The position numbers and the translations under genes were made by a program. The notes under the pieces are model-generated. The model saw nothing but the letters and a program-made list of their open reading frames with translations. It was not told the origin of the DNA and ran no database searches. From Methylobacterium sp. SyP6R (lineage in GTDB: Bacteria; Pseudomonadota; Alphaproteobacteria; Rhizobiales; Beijerinckiaceae), in NCBI RefSeq assembly GCF_019216885.1, contig NZ_JAAQRC020000001.1:6316501-6380500 (forward strand): 64,000 nucleotides of DNA, given 5' to 3'. Each line of letters starts with the position of its first letter. The stretch's first letter is position 1. Below are positions 15,454 through 25,174 of this stretch, one piece after another.

Positions 15454-17181
15454 CTACTCCGCCGCGGCGACTCCGCCCTGCGCCGCGTGCAGGCGCCGGT
15501 AGGCGCCGTTCACCGCGACCAAGGCGTCGTGCGAGCCCTGCTCCAGGATGCGCCCGTTCGACACCACGGCGATGCGGTCGGCGTGCCGGATGGTGGCGAG
15601 GCGGTGGGCGATGACGAGCGTCGTGCGGCCTTGCGCCAGTTCGGCCAGCGCCTGCTGGATCTCGCGCTCGGTCTCGGTGTCGAGCGCCGAGGTCGCCTCG
15701 TCGAGGATCAGGATCGGCGGGTTCTTGAGGAAGACCCGGGCGATGGCCAGGCGCTGCTTTTGCCCGCCGGAGAGCTTGACGCCGCGCTCGCCCACCACCG
15801 TGTCGAGGCCGTCGGGCAGCATCGCGATCAGGGCGTCGAGCCGGGCGCGATGCGCCGCTTCCCGGATCTCCGCCTCGCTGGCGTCGAGCCGGCCATAGGC
15901 GATGTTCTCGCGGATCGTGCCGGCGAACAGGAACACGTCCTGCTGCACGATGCCGATCTGGCCCCGCAAGGATGCCAGGGTCAGGTCGCGGATGTCGTGC
16001 CCATCGATGGTGATGCGCCCGGCCTCGACCTCGTAGAAGCGCGGCACCAGGGAGCACAGGGTGGTCTTGCCGGCCCCCGACGGGCCGACGAAGGCGACCG
16101 TCTCGCCCGCCCGCACCGCCAGATCGACCCCATCGAGCACCGGGCGGCCATCGCCGTAGCCGAAGCGCACGCCCTCGAACCGGATCTCGCCGCGCAAGGC
16201 CGGAGCCGGGATCGCATCAGGCCGGTCGACGATGTCGGGGGCGGTGGCGAGCAGTTCCCTATACCGCCGGAACCCCGCGATGCCCTTCGGGTAGGTCTCG
16301 ACCACCGCGCTGATCTTCTCCAGCGGCCGGTAGAACACGCCGACGAGGAGCAGGAAGCCGACGAAGCCGCCGGGGCTGAGGTCGCCCCGCACCACGAAGG
16401 CGGCGCCACCCAGCAGCACCACGATCTGGACGAGGCGCATGCCGAGATAGTTGAGCGACAGGCTCGCCGCCATGATCCTGTAGGCGTCGAGCTTGGTGGC
16501 GCGGTAGCGCTCGTTGTCGGCGGCGAACAGGCGCCGCTCGTGGGCCTCGTTGGCGAAGGCCTTCACCACCCGGATGCCGCCGACATTCTCCTCGATGCGG
16601 GCGTTGAAGGCGCCGACCCTGCCGTACTGCGCCTGCCAGTTCCGCGTCATCCGCCCGCCGTAGCGCACGGTGACGAAGGCGATGACCGGCAGGATCGCGG
16701 CGGTCATCAGCGCCAGCGGCGGGTGGACGGTGAGCATCAGCCCGAAGGCGCCGAACAGCGTCATCACGGCGATGAACAGGTCCTCGGGCCCGTGATGGGC
16801 GACCTCGCCGATCTCTTCGAGGTCCTTCGTCACCCGGGCGACGAGGTGGCCGGTCTTCTGGTTGTCGAAGAACCGGAACGACAGCGTTTGCAGGTGGTCG
16901 AAGGCGCGGGCGCGCATCGTGGTCTCGATGTTGATGCCGAGCACGTGACCCCAATAGGTCACCACCACCATCAGCCCCGCATTGGCGACGTAGAGCAGCG
17001 CCAGTCCCGCGGCGGCGAGCAGGATCAGGCTCCAGTCCTGCCGCGGCAGCAACACGTCGACGAAGGCCTTCACCGCCATCGGGAAGCCGAGTTCGAGCAG
17101 GCCCGACAGGATGGCGCAGCCGAAATCGAGGAGGAACAGGACCCGGTACGGCCGGTAATAGGCGAGGAAGGCCTTCAGCAT
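15454..17181 (-). CDS. ABC exporter, fused permease and ATPase
   Basis: A 575-residue half-transporter of the MsbA/lipid-exporter class. The N-terminal part has six hydrophobic segments (first FLLDFGCAILSGLLELGF). The ATPase part has Walker A VGPSGAGKTTLCSL near residue 374, signature LSGGQKQRLAIARVF, and Walker B ILILDEATSALD, followed by the IAHRL switch. I place the start at 17181 (MLKAFLAYYRPYR), where family members begin; the open frame extends 31 codons upstream with low-quality sequence. It probably works as a homodimer. The substrate is unknown, and no neighbouring gene points to it. Confidence 0.87.
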   Translation of the reverse strand: MLKAFLAYYRPYRVLFLLDFGCAILSGLLELGFPMAVKAFVDVLLPRQDWSLILLAAAGLALLYVANAGLMVVVTYWGHVLGINIETTMRARAFDHLQTLSFRFFDNQKTGHLVARVTKDLEEIGEVAHHGPEDLFIAVMTLFGAFGLMLTVHPPLALMTAAILPVIAFVTVRYGGRMTRNWQAQYGRVGAFNARIEENVGGIRVVKAFANEAHERRLFAADNERYRATKLDAYRIMAASLSLNYLGMRLVQIVVLLGGAAFVVRGDLSPGGFVGFLLLVGVFYRPLEKISAVVETYPKGIAGFRRYRELLATAPDIVDRPDAIPAPALRGEIRFEGVRFGYGDGRPVLDGVDLAVRAGETVAFVGPSGAGKTTLCSLVPRFYEVEAGRITIDGHDIRDLTLASLRGQIGIVQQDVFLFAGTIRENIAYGRLDASEAEIREAAHRARLDALIAMLPDGLDTVVGERGVKLSGGQKQRLAIARVFLKNPPILILDEATSALDTETEREIQQALAELAQGRTTLVIAHRLATIRHADRIAVVSNGRILEQGSHDALVAVNGAYRRLHAAQGGVAAAE

Positions 17182-17521
17182 GTCGATCCGGCGGGGTGGG
17201 GCGCAGCCGGAGCGGCGCGCGGAGCCCTGATACGCGGGAAACCGCGGGCGCGACAAGGTCACGGCGCGTGCCAAAGGGCCGCTCCGGGCGAGTGCGCCGG
17301 GGTACGGGAAGGACAGGGTGGTTCGGGAGCGACTGTACGGCTGTTCCGGGACCTATCTCGATATTATTCCAAATCGAGAGTGCCACGGCCTTCCGCACCC
17401 TGATGAAGGCCGCAGGTGATGCTCTACTTGCCGATGATCTTGGACAAGCGACGGTCGTGTGCTGGATCGTCTCCCGGGCAGAGCCGGGCGATCCGAGAAA
17501 CGAGATGGCGCGGGTTTCCCC
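17182..17521. other. Intergenic region, nothing recognised
   Basis: These 340 bases lie between the start of the ABC exporter and the end of hpd, both on the minus strand. They must hold the exporter promoter and any hpd terminator, but I see no clear hairpin with a T-run and no strong promoter boxes. Confidence 0.4.
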
Positions 17522-18652
<1,131 letters not shown>

Positions 18653-18740
18653 CGTTCACGTCCTCCTGAAAGCGTGACCCGCATCACAGCATGGACGGCC
18701 CGCGAAGGCTGTGCGAAATCCGGGCGCCGACCGGGCCCGC

Positions 18741-18757
18741 ATGCACGGATCGTGCAT
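18741..18757. promoter_or_regulatory. Candidate operator between hpd and the Lrp-type gene
   Basis: ATGCACG-GAT-CGTGCAT is a perfect 7+7 dyad lying 14 bases upstream of the regulator start chosen here, in the gap shared with hpd. Lrp/AsnC proteins bind short dyads near their own promoter, so this is a good autoregulation and hpd control site. It overlaps other possible start codons of the regulator. Confidence 0.5.
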
Positions 18758-18771
18758 GGATGATGCCCTCG

Positions 18772-19263
18772 ATGACCGATCCTCTCGCCCTCGACGGGTT
18801 CGACCTGAAAATCCTCGCGGCGCTCCAGGAGGATGGCCGGCTCGGCAACCAGGAGCTCGCCGACAGGGTGCATCTCTCCGCCAGCCAGTGCTCGCGCCGG
18901 CGCCTGCGGCTGGAGGAGCGCGGGGTGGTGCGGTGCTACCGGGCGGAGCTGGCGCCGGGCCCGCTCGGGCTCGCCGTCACGGTGTTCACCAAGGTCGCGC
19001 TCGCCACCCACAACCGCGACAATGCCCGCCGCTTCGCCGAGCTGGTCCGCGGCCTCGACTGCGTGCTGGAGGCCCACGTGATGACCGGCGACAGCGATTA
19101 CCTGCTGAAAGTGATCGTGCCCGACCTGAAGGCGCTGTCGGCGGTCATCAACGACGTGCTCCTGCCGCACGAGAGCGTGGCGCATGTCCATTCCTCGGTG
19201 GTGCTCGACACGCTGAAGGAGGCGGCGCCGCTGCCGCTGCCGCGCGGCCCGGCTTCCGGGTGA
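18772..19263 (+). CDS. Lrp/AsnC-family transcriptional regulator
   Basis: A 163-residue regulator. The helix-turn-helix (LGNQELADRVHLSASQCSRR, about residues 24-43) follows the family opening DGFDLKILAALQEDGR. The C-terminal RAM domain, which binds amino acids, includes LEAHVMTGDSDYLLKVIVPD. ATGs at 18760 and 18763 are in frame too; I use 18772 because the conserved domain begins right after it. Its divergent position suggests control of hpd in response to tyrosine or a related amino acid. Confidence 0.87.
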   Translation: MTDPLALDGFDLKILAALQEDGRLGNQELADRVHLSASQCSRRRLRLEERGVVRCYRAELAPGPLGLAVTVFTKVALATHNRDNARRFAELVRGLDCVLEAHVMTGDSDYLLKVIVPDLKALSAVINDVLLPHESVAHVHSSVVLDTLKEAAPLPLPRGPASG

Positions 19264-19394
19264 AGGCGCCTGCCGCAGAGGCCGCTCGCGCGGTGTTTCC
19301 GACGAATCGGTGATGCAACCTCCGCCGTTGACGAACGCTTGATGGATCCAGGCCACACTGCGACCCGGGACAAGCCCGGCGGAGGTCAGGCGCC

Positions 19395-20447
19395 ATGATG
19401 TGGGACGGCATCGCACTCTTTTCCGGCGCGCCGGTTCGGCGCTCAGCGGACGGCGTGCTGGGTGCCGCGGGTGTCCCTCCCCTGCGCGAGCCCGAGCGGC
19501 CGCGGCGGGCCAAGGTCGGGCTGGCGCTCGGTGGCGGCGCCGCCCGGGGCTGGTCGCATATCGGGGCGATCGAGGTGCTGCAGGAGGCCGGCATCGCCAT
19601 CGACGTCGTGGCCGGCTGCTCGATCGGCGCCGCGGTCGGCGCCTGCCACGCCGCCGGCAAGCTCGGCGAGTTGCGCGACTTCGCCCTCACCCTGACCAAG
19701 CGCCGGGTGATGGGCCTGCTCGACTTCCACATCAGCGGCTCGGGGCTGATCGCCGGCGAGCGTCTGCGGCGGCTGCTCGAGCGCGACCTCGGCAGCGCCC
19801 GCATCGAGGACCTGCCGCTGACCTTCGCGGCGGTGGCGACCGAACTCGGCACCGGCCACGAGATCTGGCTCACCCGCGGCGGCCTCGTCGAGGCGGTGCG
19901 GGCGTCCTACGCGCTTCCCGGCATCTTCGATCCGGTGAAGATCGCCGGGCGCTGGCTGATGGACGGGGCCCTGGTCAACCCGGTCCCGGTGACGGCGGCT
20001 CGCGCGCTTGGCGCCGACGTGGTGCTCTGCGTCAACCTCAACGGCGACATGCGGGTGCGCGGCACGGTGATCCAGTCGCACGGGGCGGAGGGCGCCGACG
20101 CGGTGATGGAGGCCGCCGCCGAGGCCGCCGGCGCACCCGCGGAAGAGGCGCGGCGCTGGCCGCTGATCGGCGGCCGGCGCCAGAAGCCGAAACCCCGGCC
20201 CGAGGCCGGCGCGCCGAGCGGCATCGCCAGCGTGATGGTCGACGCCTTCAACATCACGCAGGACCGGATCTCGCGCTCGCGGCTCGCCGGCGACCCGCCC
20301 GACGTGATGATCAACCCGAAGCTCGCCCAGATGGGCCTGTTCGAGTTCCACCGCGCCGAGGAATGCATCGAGCTCGGCCGCCAGGCGACGCGGCGGATGC
20401 TGCCGGAGATCCACGAGATGATCGCGGCCGCCGTCACGCCGGTGTAA
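19395..20447 (+). CDS. Patatin-like phospholipase (RssA-like)
   Basis: A 350-residue cytoplasmic or membrane-associated serine lipase. The oxyanion loop is GLALGGGAARGWSHIG (about residues 43-58), the nucleophile elbow is GCSIGAAVG (about 76), and the catalytic Asp is in LMDGALVNPVPV (about 192), giving a complete Ser-Asp dyad. The C-terminal third, with a low-complexity Pro/Arg/Ala stretch near residue 250 and then NITQDRISRSRLAGDPPDV, matches proteobacterial RssA-like proteins. The true substrate is unknown. The gene stands alone between hpd's regulator and a palindromic element. Confidence 0.85.
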   Translation: MMWDGIALFSGAPVRRSADGVLGAAGVPPLREPERPRRAKVGLALGGGAARGWSHIGAIEVLQEAGIAIDVVAGCSIGAAVGACHAAGKLGELRDFALTLTKRRVMGLLDFHISGSGLIAGERLRRLLERDLGSARIEDLPLTFAAVATELGTGHEIWLTRGGLVEAVRASYALPGIFDPVKIAGRWLMDGALVNPVPVTAARALGADVVLCVNLNGDMRVRGTVIQSHGAEGADAVMEAAAEAAGAPAEEARRWPLIGGRRQKPKPRPEAGAPSGIASVMVDAFNITQDRISRSRLAGDPPDVMINPKLAQMGLFEFHRAEECIELGRQATRRMLPEIHEMIAAAVTPV

Positions 20448-20617
20448 TACCAACGGTCGTTGAAAACGACCTTTGGTTCCGCTCTCGAATTTACGCCAAG
20501 CCCGAGGTCCCGGACTTCTGGGCTTGGTGTCGAAAATTCGAGATGATCCAACGGCCCCGTCGATCTCGGGCTTGCCCGAGATCGAATCGATGCGTCAGCA
20601 TCTTGGGCCGTTGGTAT
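20447..20617. repeat. Nested palindromic element after the phospholipase gene
   Basis: The outer arms ATACCAACGG (20447-20456) and CCGTTGGTAT (20608-20617) are perfect inverted copies. Inside are a 10-bp pair TCTCGAATTT (20483-20492) with AAATTCGAGA (20534-20543), an inner GCCAAGCCC/GGGCTTGGT pair, and a perfect 10-bp hairpin at 20561-20584 (CGATCTCGGG-CTTG-CCCGAGATCG). It has the same branched plan as the elements at 3696 and 11733 but a different sequence. It overlaps the phospholipase stop codon by one base and lies between convergent genes. Confidence 0.7.
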
Positions 20618-20650
20618 AAGGCGGGTTCGGCGGCTCGACCGCCGAACCCG

Positions 20651-21082
20651 TCAGGCCGTGGCGATGTACTCGCGCAGGGCTTGGTGCTCGGCCTCGACCG
20701 AGGCGATGCGGTGCTTGACCACGTCGCCGATCGAGACGAGGCCGACCAGGCGACCGTCCTCGACCACCGGGACGTGGCGGAAGCGGCCGTCGGTCATCAG
20801 TTCCATCACCTCGTCGACGGCGGTGCCGCGGGTGCAGCACACCACCTTGGCGGTCATGTGCCGGGAGACCGGCGCCTCGAGCGCGGCACCGCCGCCGCGG
20901 ACCACGGCCCGGATGATGTCGCGCTCCGACAGGATGCCGAGGACGCTCTGGCCGGCATCGCTCACCACCAGGGCGCCGATGCCCTTCTCGGTCAGGAGGG
21001 ACGCCGCCTCGGCCAGCGTGCGGTGGGGCTGCACGGTCACCACGGTGCGGCCCTTCTGCGACAGGATGCGCGCAACGGTCAT
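20651..21082 (-). CDS. CBS-domain protein
   Basis: A 143-residue stand-alone protein with two CBS domains (about residues 8-60 and 75-130). Each carries the GILSERDIIRAV or GLVSIGDVVKHRI type end, where adenosyl ligands bind in relatives. The start at 21082 is preceded by GGGAGG at a good distance; an upstream extension of 33 codons is not protein-like. Such proteins sense AMP, ATP or SAM and regulate partners, or act as NAD-responsive stress proteins. The partner is unknown. Confidence 0.87.
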   Translation of the reverse strand: MTVARILSQKGRTVVTVQPHRTLAEAASLLTEKGIGALVVSDAGQSVLGILSERDIIRAVVRGGGAALEAPVSRHMTAKVVCCTRGTAVDEVMELMTDGRFRHVPVVEDGRLVGLVSIGDVVKHRIASVEAEHQALREYIATA

Positions 21083-21215
21083 CAACACCTCCCTGCTCGG
21101 GCCCCGCCGGCCGGACGACGATCCGGGCGGGACGCTCATTGGACGCCGAGTGTGTGACCGTACGTCGATCGAGGCAAGCACCCTGGAAGTCGAAAGGAAA
21201 CAATCGCCCGCAGCG

Positions 21216-22034
21216 TCAGCGTCGTCCGAGCCGTTCGACCAGGGGAAGCATCAGGAACCCGACGACGAAGCCGCCGAGATGCGCGTCCCAGGCGACCGCG
21301 GAATCGGTGAGGCCGAGCGGCAGGGCGGCGAGGCCGAACAGCAGGTTGGTGACGAACCAGATGACGAGGAAGACCGCCGCCGAGCGGTTGCGCATGAGTT
21401 CGGGGATGGTCTGCAGCCGCGTCGGGACCGGGCGCTGCCACGGCAGGGCGGCGGAACCAGGCGTTTCGACCGGCTGGAACGCGAAGCGCACCGCCGCCGC
21501 CATCAGCCCCGACACGCCCGCCGAAGCGCCGATCAGCGGCACGGTGCTCAGGGGATCGATGAGCACGTGGAGGAAGCCGCCCGCGGCGGTCGAGACGAGG
21601 GCGATCAGGCCGTAGCGCCAGGCGCCGCAGCGCCGCGCCACCGGGGTGCCGAAAGCCGCGAGCCAGACGCTGTTGAGGAGCACGTGGGCCCAGGAGCCGT
21701 GCAGCAGCGCGTAACTGACGAAGGTCCAGGGCATGGCGCCCGGATCGGCCACCAGGTAGGCCGCGAAGGCCTTCCGCGCCTCGACCTCGAGGGCGCTACC
21801 GCTCGAGGCCGCGGCGGTCCTCAGCACGTCCGCGGCCCGGTCGGGGTCGAGGGCGAGGGTCCAGCGCGCCGGCACCAGGGCGAGGTCGAGGAGCAGGGTG
21901 ATGTCCCAGACGTCGGGCAGCACCTGCCGCACGGCGTGGATCAGCACCAGGATCCCGACCGAGGCGGTGACCACGGCGGGCATGTTGAACACCGGCACGC
22001 GCGGCGGTCGCGGGAGGTCGGGGGTGGCATCCAT
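21216..22034 (-). CDS. Rhomboid-family intramembrane serine protease
   Basis: A 272-residue membrane protein with about six hydrophobic segments. The catalytic Ser is in GASAGVSGLMAA (about residue 171) and the His in WDAHLGGFVVGF (about 251); the HxxxN motif is present in HGSWAHVLLNSVW (about 112). A start at 22034 gives the protein beginning MDATPDLPRP. The frame is open further upstream but reads through a terminator hairpin. A strong minus-strand terminator at 22137-22165 lies in what would be its leader. Substrates are unknown. Confidence 0.85.
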   Translation of the reverse strand: MDATPDLPRPPRVPVFNMPAVVTASVGILVLIHAVRQVLPDVWDITLLLDLALVPARWTLALDPDRAADVLRTAAASSGSALEVEARKAFAAYLVADPGAMPWTFVSYALLHGSWAHVLLNSVWLAAFGTPVARRCGAWRYGLIALVSTAAGGFLHVLIDPLSTVPLIGASAGVSGLMAAAVRFAFQPVETPGSAALPWQRPVPTRLQTIPELMRNRSAAVFLVIWFVTNLLFGLAALPLGLTDSAVAWDAHLGGFVVGFLMLPLVERLGRR

Positions 22035-22136
22035 GCGGGCACCATTGCGGGCGCCCGAGGCCGACCGCAAGGGCGAGGGGTGACGCGGGCTCACGCGTGA
22101 CTGCGAAAAACGGGGCCGCGCACGAAAAAAGGCCAG

Positions 22137-22165
22137 AAAAAAAGGGAGAGCGTTGCCGCTCTCCC
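22137..22165 (-). terminator. Strong minus-strand intrinsic terminator with no gene before it
   Basis: On the minus strand, GGGAGAGCG-GCAA-CGCTCTCCC (stem 22144-22152 with 22157-22165) is followed directly by seven T residues (22143-22137), the cleanest intrinsic terminator in the window. No minus-strand gene ends here. The nearest minus-strand gene upstream is the AAA ATPase ending at 23909, across two plus-strand genes. It lies 103 bases upstream of the rhomboid start, so it is either an attenuator or the end of a small RNA. Confidence 0.7.
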
Positions 22166-22400
22166 CGAAGAGAGTGAATCGCACCACGCCACGCGGATGG
22201 CCGCGCGGATTGCATGCGGGACGCCGCCAGGACCATGACGACGCGGGCCTTCCGGCCCTCACTCCTGTTTCACGCGAGCGGGCATAGGGCGCGCCTGCCG
22301 CCCCAGCCAGCCCGAAATCGCTGTCGCCCACGACGATCGCGCAGGTGTGGGCCAAACGCAACATTTATGACTTGGTAACCCTAATAAAACCTTACGCTCT
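22166..22400 (-). ncRNA. Candidate small RNA or attenuator leader
   Basis: This non-coding stretch would be transcribed on the minus strand into the terminator at 22137-22165. It contains a GGGCC-GGAA-GGCCC hairpin with a GNRA-type loop (22245-22258). I found no match to a riboswitch or known RNA family that I can name. The 5' end is not defined; an AT-rich stretch near 22360-22390 could hold a promoter for both strands. Confidence 0.3.
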
Positions 22401-22528
22401 CGCCGCCCCGCTGTTCGGCATACGGTCTGCTGCACCGAATCAGCTGAGCCGGCCGCCGTCCCGCTTCGGAACGACGGAAGGCCGCCCCTGGACCGCCCGA
22501 CCCCAAGACCGTGCTAGACCGAGACGCC

Positions 22529-23131
22529 ATGAAGCACCCGACCAGCCGCATGCTCCACGCCTACTGGAACGGCCTGCGCGGCGCCCGCGCCGCCCCGGAG
22601 CGGGGCGAGATCGAGCCCGGGGAGATCCGCCACGTGCTGGCCGACAGCCTGATCCTGGAGATCGACGCGGCCCGCCAGGCCGCCACGGTGAGGCTCGCCG
22701 GCACCCGGCTCTGCGCCCTGTTCGGGGCCGAGCTGCGGGGCTTCTCCTTCGCGGGCCTGTGGGGCGAGGCGCCGGCCGCCGACCCGTGGCGGCTCGTCGA
22801 GGTGGTGATCCAGGAGACCACCGGCGTCGTGGTCGGCCTCGTCGGGGTGACGGAAGCCGGCGAGACGATCGACCTCGAATTGCTGCTCCTACCCCTGCGC
22901 CACCGGGGCAAGACCCAGACCCGGGTGATCGGCTCGCTCTCGCCGGCGGTGATCCCGACCTGGCTGGGCCTGCGCCCGATCGTGGCCCTGCGCACCGTGT
23001 CGCTGCGGATCCTCACCCCCGAGGCGAACGCCGCCCCCGCCCCGCTGGCAGCGCCCCCGCCCGCCGCCAACGACGAGCCCGGGCCGGAGCGTCGCAAGCG
23101 CTTCGTGGTGCATCGCGGCGGCCGGCTCTGA
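22529..23131 (+). CDS. PAS-domain protein (PAS_5/DUF1457 type)
   Basis: A 200-residue protein with one PAS-like fold over about residues 5-155. It opens KHPTSRMLHAYWNGLRG and has LRLAGTRLCALFG-like core segments (here VRLAGTRLCALFGAELRG), as in the small alphaproteobacterial PAS_5 proteins. There is no output domain; the tail after residue 160 is Pro/Ala-rich and then basic. A GTG six codons upstream (22511) is a possible alternative start. It is followed after 87 bases by a PilZ protein, so the two may work together in c-di-GMP or motility control, which is an inference. Confidence 0.75.
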   Translation: MKHPTSRMLHAYWNGLRGARAAPERGEIEPGEIRHVLADSLILEIDAARQAATVRLAGTRLCALFGAELRGFSFAGLWGEAPAADPWRLVEVVIQETTGVVVGLVGVTEAGETIDLELLLLPLRHRGKTQTRVIGSLSPAVIPTWLGLRPIVALRTVSLRILTPEANAAPAPLAAPPPAANDEPGPERRKRFVVHRGGRL

Positions 23132-23218
23132 GAAGCGTTTCCTTAACCATTCCGCCGCACCCTCGCCGGACCGGCCCGTTCCGCATCGGGACGGTCGCGC
23201 GTGACGAGGCGGGGTATC

Positions 23219-23866
23219 ATGACCAACGAGGGGGCGAAGGTGACGGATCGGGCCGCCTCGCTTCGGGTGCGTCCCCTCCCCTTGCAGGTCGTGGCGGAGC
23301 AGCGCCGGTACAGCCGCGTGGCCGTGGCCCTGCTCGGGCGCTACATGCTCGCCGACCGGCAGGAATATCCGTGCCAGACCGTCGACATGTCCCCGGGCGG
23401 CCTGCGCCTCATCTGCGCGGCCGGCGGCGAGATCGGCGAGCGCATCGTGATCTACCTCGACCATGTCGGGCGGATCGAGGGCACCATCGCCCGCGTCCTG
23501 CCGGACGGACTGGCGGTGACGATCACCGCCACGCCGCGCAAGCGCGACAAGATCGCCTCGCAGCTGACCTGGCTCGCCAACCGGGCGGCGCTCGGCCTGC
23601 CGGAGGACCGCCGGCACGAGCGCGTGGTGCCGCGCCACACCCTCACCACCCTGCGGCTCGAGGACGGGCGCGAGATCGCCGCCCGCATCGTCGATGTCTC
23701 GCTTTCGGGCGCGGCCATCGCCTGCGAGGCGGCGCTTCCCCTCGATTCCGGCGTGATCGTCGGCCGCACGCCGGCGCGGGTGGTGCGCCCGTTCAAGGGC
23801 GGCGTCGCGGTGGAGTTCCGGCTGCCGCTGTCGCCGGATCGGTTCGATGAGAACCTGGTTCTATAA
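23219..23866 (+). CDS. Tandem PilZ-domain protein
   Basis: A 215-residue protein with two PilZ-like halves. The first has QRRYSRVAVALLGRY and later VDMSPGGLRL; the second has RRHERVVPRHT and VDVSLSGAAI. These are the RxxxR and D/NxSxxG elements that bind c-di-GMP. There is no catalytic domain. The start at 23219 is preceded by GAGGCGGGG. It lies just after a PAS protein and, further on, a diguanylate cyclase is encoded at 28720. The target of this c-di-GMP receptor is unknown. Confidence 0.8.
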   Translation: MTNEGAKVTDRAASLRVRPLPLQVVAEQRRYSRVAVALLGRYMLADRQEYPCQTVDMSPGGLRLICAAGGEIGERIVIYLDHVGRIEGTIARVLPDGLAVTITATPRKRDKIASQLTWLANRAALGLPEDRRHERVVPRHTLTTLRLEDGREIAARIVDVSLSGAAIACEAALPLDSGVIVGRTPARVVRPFKGGVAVEFRLPLSPDRFDENLVL

Positions 23867-23908
23867 TACCCAAACAGAACCAATTTTCCTGCCACGGTCA
23901 CTATTTTT

Positions 23909-25111
23909 TTATTCGATGTCGGAATTTGCAGGCAAAATTGGCATTTCGCGTCGCATGTAGGCATCAAATAAAGGCACGGTGAATGCCGTATCACCGTGAG
24001 CAGGGGCAAAAATCATACCTTTTTTTATCAGAGCAGATCGTGTTGGCGCAGCGGATGTTACTTTGAGCCCTAGCTTCTCCGCAACATCGCCGGAGCGATG
24101 CTTCCCTCGCCCCATTTCCGCCAAGGCGCGCATATAACGCTTCTCCGATGGAGTGCACCGATCGAACCGCACGCGGAAGAAGCTTTGATCAAGTTCGCGC
24201 ACGGCCGCTTCACTTGCTCGCTCAATTACGTCAACACCAATATGATCATCGTCAGCAGTATTCCAGGCCTCATATCCCCATTGCTGCAGGAAGTATGGAT
24301 ATTTCTCAGTATCTGAGATGATTCGCTCGATCGCCGCATCACTGAAAGTAACGCCTTCGTCAGCAGCAGGTCGGACTATCGCCGCCACCGCATCGTCGTG
24401 TGACAGAGCTCCGATCTCTGGATAACGAAATAACCGTTCGGCATATGATTTCGAATTTCCTGCTAGGCCGCGTATTTGGGGGAGACCTGCGCCAACAAGA
24501 ATGAGAGGCAGACTGCGCTGATTAACGCGATGCACCGCCATAATTAAAGCGCTAAACTCGCGCTCCTCTAAATATTGAAGCTCGTCGATAAAAATAGCTA
24601 CGGGTTTACGTGCCGCCTTCGCAGCCTCAGCGATTGCCAAGATCAATTCAGGCAAATCAGCTTCGATGCTACCGCTGTCTGCAAGACCAGCCTCCGCATC
24701 AATGCCGAGGCTCAACCCATCGTCCCCTCCCCTTGAAACGCTCAGCCCTGAAAGAAATCCTTTGAGGCCGCGCAAGCCCCGCCGAGCCAATTCCTTCCCA
24801 CTCTCGATCATGCTCAAGCTGAAGAGGATGGTGCGGAGGGAAGGCGCTATGAGTTCGGGAAGGCGCTTGCCTTCGTGAGCTTCGATGAAGGCGCTCTTGA
24901 AGCGCTCATCGTCTGCAGTCTCGTTCAACCGGTTGAGCAGCACAGTCTTGCCGACACCACGAAGGCCCACCAAGATCAGGCTTTGTGTTGTACGACCCAG
25001 CGCCACTCGCTGCAGAGCTGTAGTCCCAGTCGCGAGCACCTCGGCACGTCCAGCAAGCTCGGGCGGCGGTGACCCCGCACCGGGAGCGTAGGGGTTGCGA
25101 ACCGGGTCCAT
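23909..25111 (-). CDS. ORC/STAND-like AAA ATPase, likely horizontally acquired
   Basis: A 400-residue ATPase. It opens with the NPYAPGAGSPPPELAGR segment typical of stand-alone Orc1-like ATPases, then Walker A in VGLRGVGKTVLLNRL (about residues 48-62) and Walker B in VAIFIDELQYLEE (about 175). The last 90 residues look like a winged helix (GDVAEKLGLKVTSAAPTRSA). The DNA is clearly lower in GC than its neighbours and uses A/T-ending codons freely, which points to transfer. A perfect 14-bp inverted repeat lies 11-50 bases before the ATG. No partner nuclease or effector is adjacent. Relatives occur in mobile and defence contexts, but a function is not known. Confidence 0.8.
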   Translation of the reverse strand: MDPVRNPYAPGAGSPPPELAGRAEVLATGTTALQRVALGRTTQSLILVGLRGVGKTVLLNRLNETADDERFKSAFIEAHEGKRLPELIAPSLRTILFSLSMIESGKELARRGLRGLKGFLSGLSVSRGGDDGLSLGIDAEAGLADSGSIEADLPELILAIAEAAKAARKPVAIFIDELQYLEEREFSALIMAVHRVNQRSLPLILVGAGLPQIRGLAGNSKSYAERLFRYPEIGALSHDDAVAAIVRPAADEGVTFSDAAIERIISDTEKYPYFLQQWGYEAWNTADDDHIGVDVIERASEAAVRELDQSFFRVRFDRCTPSEKRYMRALAEMGRGKHRSGDVAEKLGLKVTSAAPTRSALIKKGMIFAPAHGDTAFTVPLFDAYMRREMPILPANSDIE

Positions 25112-25121
25112 TTCAAACGAC

Positions 25122-25161
25122 CTTATGCGTTTATAACCAAAAATCGCTATAAACGCATAAG
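25122..25161. promoter_or_regulatory. Perfect 14-bp inverted repeat before the AAA ATPase gene
   Basis: CTTATGCGTTTATA (25122-25135) and TATAAACGCATAAG (25148-25161) are exact inverted copies around a 12-base AT-rich spacer. Half-site centres are 26 bp apart, about two and a half helical turns. It overlaps the expected promoter of the ATPase gene, and no Shine-Dalgarno sequence is seen. Autoregulation by the winged-helix end of the ATPase, or a recombination or initiation site, are possibilities. Confidence 0.65.
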
Positions 25162-25174
25162 ATCGAAATAGGAA

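Noticed and set aside
22245..22258. GNRA-loop hairpin as an SRP RNA
   Set aside because: The conserved SRP RNA bulges and flanks around the tetraloop are missing.
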